Below are positions 53,972 to 62,726 of a stretch of 64,000 bases of DNA, piece by piece (positions within the stretch are counted from its first letter, which is position 1; each line of letters begins with the position of its first letter). Both the position numbers and the translations under genes were made by a program. Below the pieces are notes generated by a model, which made no database searches, was not told the DNA's origin, and worked only from the letters and a program-made list of their open reading frames with translations. Source of the DNA: CALBRZ01 sp964511065 (lineage in GTDB: Bacteria > Planctomycetota > Planctomycetia > Pirellulales > S012-138); NCBI GenBank assembly GCA_964511065.1, contig CAZEEG010000013.1, positions 5,208 through 69,207 on the forward strand, written 5' to 3'.

Positions 53972-55648
53972 ATGACGCGGCTCGCGCTGCACTGGCAAAT
54001 CTTGATTGCCATGATCGTGGGAGCGGTCACCGGCATCACGCTGAACGTCACGGCCGGAACCGCCGAAACCGAGATCGCGTTCCCGGGCGCACGGCTGCAA
54101 CCTTACGGCATGCCGGCGCCGGTTTCCGTGGAGCCGGGCGTCCTGTGGGTGCTGGACCGGCCCGACCGGGTGCAGATCGTGGTCTTTCGCCGCCAGGCTG
54201 ATTCGCCCGACCGCATAACGGCCCGACGGTTCTTCGCCGGCATGGTCAATCGCCCCGAAGATTTGCAGAAGCTCACCTGGCCAGAGATTCCCGGAATCCT
54301 ACCGCCCCTGCCGGGCCAGCGCGTCGATGAGCCTGTGGCGCCGCCAGCCGATGCCAACGTGGACGTGATCCAAACGGCTGTGGAGCCCAGCCTCGATGAG
54401 CTGAAGAAATCGGCCCCGGAAGCGTACTCGCTCTTCCAACGCTATGGGCGGAGCTGGTCGCGTGCCATCGGCGACCGGGCCCGGATGGGCGGCAACCTGT
54501 TTCTGCGAATGCTCCAGATGGTGTCAGTGCCGCTGATTACCGTTTCGCTCATCAGCGGCGTGATGGGGCTGGGCCATGCCCAGCGGTTGGGCAAGATGTT
54601 CGGCCGCACCATGCTGTACTACGTGGTTACCAGTGCGCTGGCGATTACCATCGGGCTGACCATGGTCAATCTCATCCGTCCCGGTGCGGCGGCGGATGCC
54701 CCGGTGGTCGCCGAGGAGGGTATCACCGAGGAAGGCAAGCAACTGGGGACGATCCTGTTTGAGCAGGTCGAGAATCTCATTCCCACCAATCCCATCGCCG
54801 CCATTGCCGGCAGCGAGTTTCTCTCGATCATCGCGTTTTCACTGCTGTTTGCCGTTTTTGCCCTGATCGCGGGAGGCAAAGCGGCCGAAACCGTGCGCGA
54901 ACTGGCCCAGGTGGGATTCGACGTGATGATGCGGATGACCATGTTCATCATCAAGCTGGCCCCCTATGGCGTGCTGCTCTTGATGTTGTTTGCGACCGCC
55001 ACCCAGGGTATCGGCATCTTCGGCCGCTTGGGCATGTACATGCTCACCGTGGCCTTGGCCCTGCTGGTGCATGCCGCGATCGTGTTGCCGCTGATCATTA
55101 AGTTCGTGGCCCGGCGTAACCCGCTGGAGTACGCCAAGGCGTTGAGTCCCGCGTTGATGATGGCCTTCAGTTCGTCATCGAGTAACGCCACGTTGCCGGT
55201 GACGATCACCTGCGTGGAGAAACGGGCCGGGATCAGCAACCGGATCAGCAGTTTCGTGCTGCCGCTGGGAGCCACCGTCAACATGGACGGCACGGCACTG
55301 TACGAGGTGGCCGCCGTGCTGTTCATCGCCCAATGGACCGGCCACGAGCTTTCCCTTGCCCAGCAAATGGTGGTGGCCTACACGGCTCTGATGGCCAGCG
55401 TGGGGGCTGCAGGCATTCCGCAGGCAGGGCTGGTGATGATGGTGGTGATCCTGCAAGCCGTGGGACTGCCGATCGAAGCACAGGGCCTGATCATTGCCGT
55501 GGACCGCGTGCTCGACATGATGCGGACCTCCGTCAATATCTGGAGCGATGCCGTGGGCTGTGCCGTGATCGCCCGGTTCGAGGTCGATGAACCACCGGCC
55601 GCTTCCTCGGCGCTACCCGCCCCCACGGGCGAAGAAGATATTACCTAG
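53972..55648 (+). CDS. Dicarboxylate/amino acid:cation symporter (GltP/DctA family) with large N-terminal insert
   Basis: A 558-residue sodium- or proton-coupled transporter of the DAACS family, which takes up glutamate, aspartate or C4-dicarboxylates. The hallmark sequences are intact: the Ser-rich re-entrant loop SSSSNATLPVT, NMDGTALYE, the second loop AGIPQAGLVMM and the substrate helix DRVLDMMRTSVNIWSDA. Helix 1 (about 6-26) is followed by an extra ~140-residue hydrophilic segment (about 27-168) before helix 2, which normal family members of 400-450 residues lack. A smaller extra loop is near 230-265. AGGGAGA precedes the ATG at 53972; the open frame upstream is not family-like. Its last codons are partly repeated downstream. 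Confidence 0.9.
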   Translation: MTRLALHWQILIAMIVGAVTGITLNVTAGTAETEIAFPGARLQPYGMPAPVSVEPGVLWVLDRPDRVQIVVFRRQADSPDRITARRFFAGMVNRPEDLQKLTWPEIPGILPPLPGQRVDEPVAPPADANVDVIQTAVEPSLDELKKSAPEAYSLFQRYGRSWSRAIGDRARMGGNLFLRMLQMVSVPLITVSLISGVMGLGHAQRLGKMFGRTMLYYVVTSALAITIGLTMVNLIRPGAAADAPVVAEEGITEEGKQLGTILFEQVENLIPTNPIAAIAGSEFLSIIAFSLLFAVFALIAGGKAAETVRELAQVGFDVMMRMTMFIIKLAPYGVLLLMLFATATQGIGIFGRLGMYMLTVALALLVHAAIVLPLIIKFVARRNPLEYAKALSPALMMAFSSSSSNATLPVTITCVEKRAGISNRISSFVLPLGATVNMDGTALYEVAAVLFIAQWTGHELSLAQQMVVAYTALMASVGAAGIPQAGLVMMVVILQAVGLPIEAQGLIIAVDRVLDMMRTSVNIWSDAVGCAVIARFEVDEPPAASSALPAPTGEEDIT

Positions 55649-55737
55649 CCGGGCACGATTTTCGCGCCGCCGCAACACAGCGAATGGGCAGCGTGGATGC
55701 GTGAAGAAGATGTAGAAGATATTACGTAGCCCGGCAC
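55634..55737. repeat. Duplicated 3' end of the symporter gene
   Basis: The 23 bases 55634-55656, covering the last codons, stop and next bases of the symporter gene (GAAGATATTAC then CTAGCC), recur at 55715-55737 with 21 of 23 matches (81-base period). Confidence 0.8.
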
Positions 55738-55822
55738 CTTTTCACGGGGGTGCTACCGCTATCGTGAAGTAGAGAAAAACGCAGCGGGCGGTTGTGCGTG
55801 AGCGCGTACTTCCCCCCGGGGA

Positions 55823-55939
55823 GCGCTACTTGCGCAACAGGCCCGCGCTAGACTGAAAATATGGCCGGCGTTTTCAGCAACACGTACGGTGTCCAGGAGT
55901 GCGCTACTTGCGCAACAGGCCCGCGCTAGACTGAAAATA
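55823..55939. repeat. Duplicated 3' end of the anti-sigma-like gene
   Basis: The 39 bases 55823-55861 and 55901-55939 are identical (78-base period). The second copy is the end of the minus-strand gene that stops at 55904, encoding its C-terminal FQSSAGLLRK; the first copy would encode the same residues again. Confidence 0.9.
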
Positions 55940-56302
55940 CCGCTTGCGGCGCGACTGGACCTCCGTGGCCGATTGCTGTTGCTGCTCGGAGAGGTCTGTC
56001 AGGTTCGCCTGGCAGTATCGGCAGCCGATGGTTTCCAAGTGAAACCGCGCATACTCGATCTGCTCCGGCGAAAGCGTGCCCAGCAGGTAAGCGCCCCATT
56101 GCTCGCGGGTCAGGCAGGTGAGCCGGGCGGACCGCCAGATGCTACCCAGGCTATGACCTTCTACGTCGCGCGTGGCTTGAATCGCGCCCAACGCTGCCAG
56201 CAGTTCAGAATCCTGCCGCAGGGCTTCTTCAATCTGGGCCATCTCGTCGGCCGTCAGGGCTTCGTCGAGGTAGGCTTCGAGGTCTTGCCGGGTGAAGTTC
56301 AT
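55904..56302 (-). CDS. Putative anti-sigma factor (zinc-finger-like)
   Basis: A 132-residue protein following the ECF sigma gene by 22 bases. It is rich in Glu, Gln and Ala, with an N-terminal helical part (YLDEALTADEMAQIEEAL) of the type seen in anti-sigma factors and a possible metal site in FHLETIGCRYCQANL (H and two C) near 87-101. No transmembrane helix is seen, so it would be a soluble regulator. Position directly behind the sigma factor gene, in the same direction, is the main reason for this reading. Its 3' end is duplicated in the following intergenic space. Confidence 0.6.
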   Translation of the reverse strand: MNFTRQDLEAYLDEALTADEMAQIEEALRQDSELLAALGAIQATRDVEGHSLGSIWRSARLTCLTREQWGAYLLGTLSPEQIEYARFHLETIGCRYCQANLTDLSEQQQQSATEVQSRRKRYFQSSAGLLRK

Positions 56303-56324
56303 TTTGGTGGATCGCGAGTGCCAA

Positions 56325-56963
56325 TTAGGAGCAAAGTTCGGGGAAGACGTCTTGGTTCAGTCCTTGCTTGCGAATCGCCGTCCGCAGCTTGGCAAGAAAA
56401 TCGAACTTATGATTGGCGACGGCCTGTTCGCTTAACCCCAGCCGCGCGGCGACCTCCTTGTTGGCCCAGCCGCGTACCAGGATCAGTTCCAGGCAGCGAA
56501 TCTTGTCCCAATCGCCGCGATTGCGCCAGTGCTGGATGATCTCGGCCATGCCGGCCGTCAGCGCCTTCCGCTCAAGCCCGCGCCGTTCCATGCTGCGATG
56601 GATGCTGCTGGCCGCCCTGGCTGCGCCCGGCAAATCCCATTGGCTGGAACCGGTGGAACTGCCCGATGTCAGCGGGACCGTGGGCCGGCGGCCCTCACGC
56701 CGCAGAAAATCGGTCAGCTTGTGCGAAGCGATGGTGAACAACCAGCTTTCCAGCGGGCGCGATTCGTCGTAGTTGGGCAAGCTGGTCAGAAAGCCGATGA
56801 ACGATTCCTGCACCACGTCTTCGGCCGCTGCCCGGTTACGCAGCCGGCTATCGACAAAGGCCAGCAACCGGCCTTCAAAGCGGGCGATCAGTTCATCCCA
56901 AGCGGCGTCTTCACCGTTGCGGATGCGATTGATCAGCAGGCGATCGAATTCGTTAGCGCTCAT
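56325..56963 (-). CDS. RNA polymerase ECF-type sigma factor
   Basis: A 212-residue sigma-70 family protein. Region 2 is clear (DELIARFEGRLLAFVDSRLR, AAAEDVVQESFIGFLTSLPN, SWLFTIASHKLTDFLRR at about 23-90). Region 4, with its helix-turn-helix, is GWANKEVAARLGLSEQAVANHKF at about 166-188. The linker between them is long and Ser/Gly-rich. It should direct transcription of a specific regulon, held in check by the following putative anti-sigma factor. The FHA-kinase-membrane protein operon lies just upstream (237 bases) on the same strand, suggesting functional connection. Confidence 0.9.
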   Translation of the reverse strand: MSANEFDRLLINRIRNGEDAAWDELIARFEGRLLAFVDSRLRNRAAAEDVVQESFIGFLTSLPNYDESRPLESWLFTIASHKLTDFLRREGRRPTVPLTSGSSTGSSQWDLPGAARAASSIHRSMERRGLERKALTAGMAEIIQHWRNRGDWDKIRCLELILVRGWANKEVAARLGLSEQAVANHKFDFLAKLRTAIRKQGLNQDVFPELCS

Positions 56964-57200
56964 GCCGCCATTTTACCGCCGATCGGCCGCTGACGCGATT
57001 CCCTGGCTGGCTTTGAGGCTGAGCGGTTTCAACATCCACACTTAGCGCTTGGCTTACCCGTTCACAACCTGCGGAAGATGCGAGGAGCCGCCGCTGGGGG
57101 AATGAATGCCCCCCGGCCGAGTGAGGCCGTAGGCTTCGCGCCCCCCGCTGCGCATTCAATACGCGGTGGGTGCCGCAACCGGATGGCAGCGTTCCCAAGG

Positions 57201-58616
57201 CTAAACGGAGGTAGCCGCTTGGACCGCCAAGATCAAACCGGTTCCGGCCAGGCCCAGTACGAGCAGCGCGGCCGCCCGAAGCTGCCATTGATAAGCACCG
57301 CTTGTCGCGGAATTGGCTTTCAGATAGCCGTAGACGGCAGCCAGCATCAGCACCACGGCCGCAGCCACGGCTACCGCCGAAAACGCCCGGCGTTCAATCC
57401 TGGCGTCGTGATAGAGCGCCTTGAGCTGTTCTTGGACCTTCTGGTCGAACACCAGCAAGGCGTGCAGACGTTTGCCGCCGCCTTCCACGGTGCTGCTGGC
57501 GACGGATTCCTCATATGGCCGCACCCGCACGATCTGCTCGTCGATCATGGCCGGAGGTACGATTACCAGTTGCTCGGCCTCGGGGCCTAGTCGCTTGCGC
57601 ACATATTCGCGAACGTCCTCTGCAATGGCGGCCCGCAGCGAAGGTTCGCACTGCTCCACCGTAAGAAACCGGCCGCTGCTCGCCACTTGGACAAACGCAC
57701 CTTCCACCAACCGGCCAGGCTGGTCGGCCAGCGCCATCCAGGCGGGCGGTTCTTCCGGTGCCGATTCGTACGTTTTATCCGCTTTATGCCGCGGGTCCCA
57801 ATCGAGTGGGGACAGTGGCGGAGCCGCCGACGTTTCCGAATCCGTCGCTGCTTCCGCCATCATGCGCGGCCGTAATGCGAGCGTGCGAGCCAGGCCGGTC
57901 CCGCTCCACTGGTCGCCGACCTCCAACTTCGCCGGGGCCGATGCGGTAAGTTCCCCGACGATTGCGCGGACCTGTTCTAGCTGCTCACCCGATGGTGGCT
58001 GCCCGAAGGTAGCCCGGGCGGACTGCCGCGTAAGCACAAAGGTCGTGAGCACCTGGTCAGCCTGGGACCCATCAGATGCTTCGGTACGTGAATAGATCCG
58101 CTGTTCGGCAGTGACCAGCGAAGGTGTGTACCCGGGATTGGCTGCCGCAACCAGGCGGTCGACCAACTGGGTCGCCTTTGCGGCCAGTGGCCCCTGCACC
58201 TCGTAAACGGCCAGTTGTTCTGATGCGTTGACCAGCGTGAGACGGAGCAGTTCGGTCGTTGCGCTGTCGGTCTTGCCCGTTGTGGTTGAGAAACCGATGG
58301 CGGTGCTGCCGCGAGCCTGGCCTTGTTGGCTGCGCTCGCCGCCTGCGTGCCCCGCCTCGTCCATACGAACGGCGATCTGCTCATGCGCCCCGGCAGTGGC
58401 CCGGCGGTGCCCAGTGACATTATCGACTTGAAAGATCCAGCCCGTCACCGCCAACAGAAATACGACGGTCAGCGTGACGGAGGTAGCCGTCCGGAAATTG
58501 CGCGTAAATGCCAGCACCAGCACCCCGCACGCCAGGATCAGCAGCACGATGCCGGCCATGCCCAAGTCGTGCAGGGCATTGATGACCATAGGCGTGGACG
58601 ATTCGTTGTGGATCAT
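57201..58616 (-). CDS. Membrane protein encoded with the kinase, function unknown
   Basis: A 471-residue protein with two membrane helices near the N-terminus (about 18-37 and 44-64), a large hydrophilic central domain (about 70-400, rich in Ala, Glu and Gln; LVIVPPAMIDEQIVRVRPYE near 352) and two more helices at the C-terminus (about 408-430 and 442-465). The ATG at 58616 overlaps the stop of the upstream kinase gene (ATGA), giving strict translational coupling. I do not recognise a family. It may be a substrate, partner or sensor of the kinase. Confidence 0.75.
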   Translation of the reverse strand: MIHNESSTPMVINALHDLGMAGIVLLILACGVLVLAFTRNFRTATSVTLTVVFLLAVTGWIFQVDNVTGHRRATAGAHEQIAVRMDEAGHAGGERSQQGQARGSTAIGFSTTTGKTDSATTELLRLTLVNASEQLAVYEVQGPLAAKATQLVDRLVAAANPGYTPSLVTAEQRIYSRTEASDGSQADQVLTTFVLTRQSARATFGQPPSGEQLEQVRAIVGELTASAPAKLEVGDQWSGTGLARTLALRPRMMAEAATDSETSAAPPLSPLDWDPRHKADKTYESAPEEPPAWMALADQPGRLVEGAFVQVASSGRFLTVEQCEPSLRAAIAEDVREYVRKRLGPEAEQLVIVPPAMIDEQIVRVRPYEESVASSTVEGGGKRLHALLVFDQKVQEQLKALYHDARIERRAFSAVAVAAAVVLMLAAVYGYLKANSATSGAYQWQLRAAALLVLGLAGTGLILAVQAATSV

Positions 58617-60874
58617 GTCGTCCCTCCTTGGCGCGATACACGCTGGTACTTCGCATCGCCCGCCCAAGGACTTGACAGTTGCACGCTCACGGCGATGGTG
58701 CCGGCGACCATCATTCCCCAGGCTTGCGGGAACGGCCACGCCGACCACAACAGCAGCGCCCAGCCCACGCACATCAGCGTGGACAGCAGGCTAAACCGGG
58801 TCCAACGGCTAGGATCGGCCATTCGCCACCAACGCAGAACCGGGAACAGAAACCCGAAGTAGGCCAGGTACAGTTTCAGGTTCGGCAGCCCGTCGTTGAA
58901 TAGCTCCTGGGCCTGGAACGATGCCGCGGGCAAACGGGGATCGAAGTTGCTGGCAACCGTCAGATCGACCATCAACCAGCGGGCCAACTCGTAGGCGAAC
59001 CAACCCAGCAACAAGCCGAACCCTAGCAGCGTCATCCGCCGCAGGATCGGCTCGCCTTCGCGACCTTCCCAAAACTTGGCAGCCGTGAGCAATCCCCAAC
59101 TGCCCACCAGGCTGACCAGGCCGAGCCAGACATACTGTTCGAGCGAACTGTGATCGGTCATCAGCAGCACGAGGATCAGGCTAACGGCGGTCGCTACAGC
59201 AGCCGAAAGCAGCAGCGAACCAAAAAGCTCGGTCAGCCTTTGACGAAACGTGCGCGATGCCAGGGCAGGTTGCTCTGGCGAGCGATGCCATGATCGCCAC
59301 CTTCGGCGGCGTTGGCTGGGGTCCGGCGAAGCCTCGCCGCCTCTAGCGTTGCCATCTGGAACTTGCCTGGCCGCCTGGTGCGGCCCGGGCGCTGCCATGC
59401 CGCCTGCGCCGGCATAATCCGGCATACGGCGCGCGTTGGTGTCGGGCACCGCCGCTCGTCCCGACGCCCCGATCACCGCCAGGCGAACCACAAAGTACAC
59501 CCCATACGCAAACAACAGGCTGAATAGGGTGGCCATCCATACGGGCGCGAACATCATCATTACGCTGGCCAGCACCAGCAGGACCAGCAGCTTCAGCGGC
59601 GTGGGCAAGTCGGTACGCCGCCACCCTTCCGCAATATTGCGGGCCGCATTCTTGACGGCCTTCCATATGGGTTCTTCAACCGCTGCCACTTGGGAAACCG
59701 CCGCGTCTTGCCCTGGGCCGCTGTTGCCGCCGGAAGCCCCGACCATGCGGCCTACAATCGGTTGCCCAGCGCCCGGTGCGCCTTGGGCGTTTCCGCCTGC
59801 AGGGTTTTGCGCGGTACCGCCCGGTGGGCTTTGTGCAGTACCACCCGCAGGGCTTTGTACTTGTGAAGGAGTTGAGCCGATCTTAGCCCCGCTGCCATCC
59901 AGGGCCGCCAGCATTTCGTCCACCGAGCGGAATCGCCGGGTGGGATCCTTGGTGAGTGCCTTGGCGACCAGATCGCGGTAACGAACCGGCACCGCCGAAA
60001 GATCAGGCTCGGCCGTCAGGTGCTTCATCAGCACCTCGCCCACGCTCTCGCCGTCGAACGGCACGTGCCCCGTGAGCATTTCGTAGAACATCACGCCCAG
60101 GGCATAGATATCGATCTCTTTGCCATAACGGCCATTGGCGATTTCCGGAGCCATATAGTGGACGGTCCCTACGCTCTCGGTCTGGCCACTGCGCCGACTG
60201 GCGGAGATGAACTTGCTCAGCCCGTAGTCGCCAATCTTGACGATGCCTTCGTCGTCGAAGATGTTGCCGGGCTTCAAATCGCGATGCACGATGCCCTGGT
60301 CGTGCAGGTAGGCCACGCCCGCGGCAATGGAGCGGAACCAGTGCAGCGTTTGTTCCTCGGGCATGCCCTGCGGATGCACTGCGACAACGTCCTCCAGGCT
60401 CTTGCCGCGGACGTATTCCATGATGACCCAGGCATCGTCGCGGTCGTCGCGGCGAACGTCGTACAGGCCAACCAGGTTTTGGTGCTTGAGATTGAGGCAA
60501 TGCGAAACGCCGCGCAGCTCGACATCCAGATTGCGGCGAATCAGCTTCAGGGCGACTTCCTTCCCGCCATCGCTGATGGCGTAATACACCTCGCCAAAGC
60601 CGCCGTGTCCGATGGCGCGCTTGATCGTATAGCCCGAGAGCGGGCGCGATCCGCCGAGATAGGTGAATCGCCTGCTCGCATGGGACGGGTCGCGAGGTTC
60701 TTCGGCCACGGTGGCACGTAATTCCATACCTTCACCATCGATCTGATTGACAACGGCACCGGTCATGTCTGCAGGGCAGCCATCGCGGGCCTGTGGAACG
60801 CGCTCGCCCTGGCTGCCGTGGGGTGGAACCTCGCAGTTGTCAATGCTCGTAATGCACGGCCTGTCACAGGGCAT
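58613..60874 (-). CDS. Membrane-anchored Ser/Thr protein kinase with DYG motif
   Basis: A 753-residue Hanks-type kinase. Catalytic features: P-loop GHGGFGEVYYA from 89, ATP lysine K110 (VALKLIRR), HRDLKPGN at 198-205, magnesium motif D216-Y-G where most kinases have DFG, and MAPE at 241-244. A Gly/Ala/Pro/Gln-rich linker (about 320-390, repeats such as GGTAQ) follows the kinase domain. The C-terminal ~350 residues contain about eight hydrophobic helices in several groups, with a basic cytoplasmic segment between. The frame begins within the last bases of the FHA gene (11-base overlap; ATGCCCTGTGA), but the ATG at 60766 or 60725 could be the real start; none has a strong ribosome site. The stop overlaps the next gene. 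It probably phosphorylates partners at the membrane. Confidence 0.88.
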   Translation of the reverse strand: MPCDRPCITSIDNCEVPPHGSQGERVPQARDGCPADMTGAVVNQIDGEGMELRATVAEEPRDPSHASRRFTYLGGSRPLSGYTIKRAIGHGGFGEVYYAISDGGKEVALKLIRRNLDVELRGVSHCLNLKHQNLVGLYDVRRDDRDDAWVIMEYVRGKSLEDVVAVHPQGMPEEQTLHWFRSIAAGVAYLHDQGIVHRDLKPGNIFDDEGIVKIGDYGLSKFISASRRSGQTESVGTVHYMAPEIANGRYGKEIDIYALGVMFYEMLTGHVPFDGESVGEVLMKHLTAEPDLSAVPVRYRDLVAKALTKDPTRRFRSVDEMLAALDGSGAKIGSTPSQVQSPAGGTAQSPPGGTAQNPAGGNAQGAPGAGQPIVGRMVGASGGNSGPGQDAAVSQVAAVEEPIWKAVKNAARNIAEGWRRTDLPTPLKLLVLLVLASVMMMFAPVWMATLFSLLFAYGVYFVVRLAVIGASGRAAVPDTNARRMPDYAGAGGMAAPGPHQAARQVPDGNARGGEASPDPSQRRRRWRSWHRSPEQPALASRTFRQRLTELFGSLLLSAAVATAVSLILVLLMTDHSSLEQYVWLGLVSLVGSWGLLTAAKFWEGREGEPILRRMTLLGFGLLLGWFAYELARWLMVDLTVASNFDPRLPAASFQAQELFNDGLPNLKLYLAYFGFLFPVLRWWRMADPSRWTRFSLLSTLMCVGWALLLWSAWPFPQAWGMMVAGTIAVSVQLSSPWAGDAKYQRVSRQGGTT

Positions 60875-61496
60875 TTGTCTCGTCGGTTAGCTCCTCCAAC
60901 ACCAAGGCCAGTGAATCGGCGGCAATCCTTGCGGCACGATGAATCTGTGCGTGGGTACCAACTTCCTCGCCGTCGACCGTGACCGGCCTCTGGCTGCGGC
61001 AGCATAAACGGCCCCCGCTGTGATACAGGATCAGTTCCTGGTCCCACTGAGGGCATACGATGTGGCTCTGCGGCCCCGGCCCCAGGATCAGGCTGTCGGC
61101 CATTAACAAGATGCCATCGACCGGGGGCTGGGTTCGGTGGCGGCTGAAAAGTTCCAACCGGGCCGTTCCGCTCAATGGATTGGGCTTCTTGAAGTATAGC
61201 CCGACCCCTCGCCCTAACGTCAGTGCTTGCCCGTTGCATAGCGGGGCCGCCGCGGTCAGCGGCCGGCCATCCAGTGCCGTCTGCCGCCGCGGTTCGATCA
61301 CGTAGCCTTCGCCGGAGCGGCGGATGGTGGCATGCCGCCGGGAGAGGTCGCCAAGGATCGGGATATCGACCCCCGGCACCGGTTGGCCCAGCGACACTTC
61401 CTGCCCTTCGCACACCAAGAAGCCGCCCACGCGATCCACCCACACTACAAAGCGCCTGCCGTGCGAGCGAGGCTCCACCCAATCGTTACCTTGCAT
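60864..61496 (-). CDS. FHA-domain protein
   Basis: A 210-residue cytoplasmic protein with an N-terminal forkhead-associated domain, which binds phosphothreonine peptides. The conserved residues are G49, S52-R53 and H55 in LGDLSRRHATIRRSGEGY, and a further glycine-containing loop ALDGRPLTAAAPLCNGQALT follows at about 74-93. The C-terminal half has another beta-rich piece that may be a second degenerate FHA-like fold (ILGPGPQSHIV, LILYHSGGRLCC). The start at 61496 has AAGG eight bases upstream; the frame is open much further without family resemblance. Its end overlaps the kinase start, so it is the first gene of the FHA-kinase-membrane operon and probably a reader or regulator of the kinase. 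Confidence 0.85.
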   Translation of the reverse strand: MQGNDWVEPRSHGRRFVVWVDRVGGFLVCEGQEVSLGQPVPGVDIPILGDLSRRHATIRRSGEGYVIEPRRQTALDGRPLTAAAPLCNGQALTLGRGVGLYFKKPNPLSGTARLELFSRHRTQPPVDGILLMADSLILGPGPQSHIVCPQWDQELILYHSGGRLCCRSQRPVTVDGEEVGTHAQIHRAARIAADSLALVLEELTDETNAL

Positions 61497-61922
61497 GGAA
61501 ACGCCTTCTGGCTGACGGCCGTTCCGTCGACATCGCTTGAGGAAGGCCACCGCGCGGCAAGCCCGCCACCTGCCTTCCGGCGGTCGCTGGTGCGCGAAGC
61601 CGTCGCCGTTGAGCCGTTGATGCGGTTGCGAACCTCGGCTTCGCCGGCCTGGCGTACTCTCACTCTTCATCATGGAACCAACGTGCGATGTGTGAAAACC
61701 GGCCAACGCCAGGCAACCACCCGTCAAACCGCCTTCCGCCGGCCTGCAATCCTCTCCGCCTGAGGTGTGCGGGCCGTGGCCCTGCATCCCCACACCCGCG
61801 CGGCTGGCAACGTGGCCTACACCCGGGTCCCCGGAGGGGACGCAGCGGAAGGAGGGGGCATCGTGCCCCCGGCCTTGGGACCCATGGCCGCCGCTCCAAC
61901 GGCCACCCTACAGGGAACGATC
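61497..61922 (-). other. Intergenic region before the FHA operon
   Basis: 426 bases between the coiled-coil gene end and the FHA gene start. It must contain the operon promoter, but no convincing -35/-10 was found. No gene or RNA structure is recognised. Confidence 0.45.
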
Positions 61923-62726
61923 CTAGTTCGACAGGACGAGGTGCCCCTGGTGCTGCTCGAGGTATCGCGTAACCTCGTCCACGATGTTCTCGGAATCGGT
62001 CGCCCGAACGGGAATCTCGTGGTAGGCATCCACCTCGCGATCGGCCATCTTGGCCCGAACCTCCACCCGGGTCTGCAGGTCGGCCATCAACTGTTTCAGC
62101 CGGCTCAACGGGCTATCATCCAGATTATACGAGGAACCGGCTTCGGCCGCTTCCACCAGTTGCAGTTGGGCTTCCAGATTCTCGACTTCGGCATCCATCT
62201 GCCGTACGGCCGCTTCCATCGCCACGACCTTGTCTTGCAGCGCCTCCAGGCGACGTTGGCGCGCTTCGCGGGTTTGCCGCAGTTTCTCGACCGTGGCATC
62301 GTTGGTCTTGAGCCGCTCGAAACGGCGGGTCAGGTCCTGCTTGACGTCGGAAACCGTGAAGACGCGACCGCCATAGCGGAACGAGTCCTTGCCCGATGTC
62401 AGATCATTCTTGAGGATCATGATTTCTTCGCGATCCTCGGCCAGTTTCTTTTCTTGGGTCTTGATCTGCCGATCCAGGATGGCTAGTTGCGCCTCTTCCT
62501 CGAGCATCCGATGCTTGTGCTGCGCGATGACGGGCCGCATGTCCTCCAGTTGCCGCTTGGCCCGCTCGATCTCAAAGCCGATCGGCATGTTGGCCTTCAC
62601 GGAGTCCTTGCCCATGCCGAACAGCGTACGGGTGGTGTCGTAGGTCCAGCGACTGCCGCCAAACCCGAACCCCAGCCCATCAACCAACAGCAGAATCAGT
62701 GCTGCCCCGACAATCTTCTTGATCAT
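61923..62726 (-). CDS. Coiled-coil protein with N-terminal membrane/signal segment
   Basis: A 267-residue protein starting MIKKIVGAALILLLVDGLGF, a short hydrophobic segment that can act as a signal or anchor. Residues about 45-200 are strongly heptad-rich and predict a long coiled coil (LEDMRPVIAQHKHRMLEEEA, ALQDKVVAMEAAVRQMDAEV). The end is acidic and helical. It resembles PspA-like and other rod-shaped envelope proteins only in general form. The start at 62726 has AAGGGG upstream; the open frame before it is Arg-rich and not conserved in type. It is followed on the same strand by the FHA operon. Confidence 0.75.
   Translation of the reverse strand: MIKKIVGAALILLLVDGLGFGFGGSRWTYDTTRTLFGMGKDSVKANMPIGFEIERAKRQLEDMRPVIAQHKHRMLEEEAQLAILDRQIKTQEKKLAEDREEIMILKNDLTSGKDSFRYGGRVFTVSDVKQDLTRRFERLKTNDATVEKLRQTREARQRRLEALQDKVVAMEAAVRQMDAEVENLEAQLQLVEAAEAGSSYNLDDSPLSRLKQLMADLQTRVEVRAKMADREVDAYHEIPVRATDSENIVDEVTRYLEQHQGHLVLSN

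Noticed and set aside
57096..57114. Possible GGGGG/CCCCC hairpin after the kinase-associated membrane protein gene
   Set aside because: Only five G-C pairs without T-tract; common by chance in this GC content.
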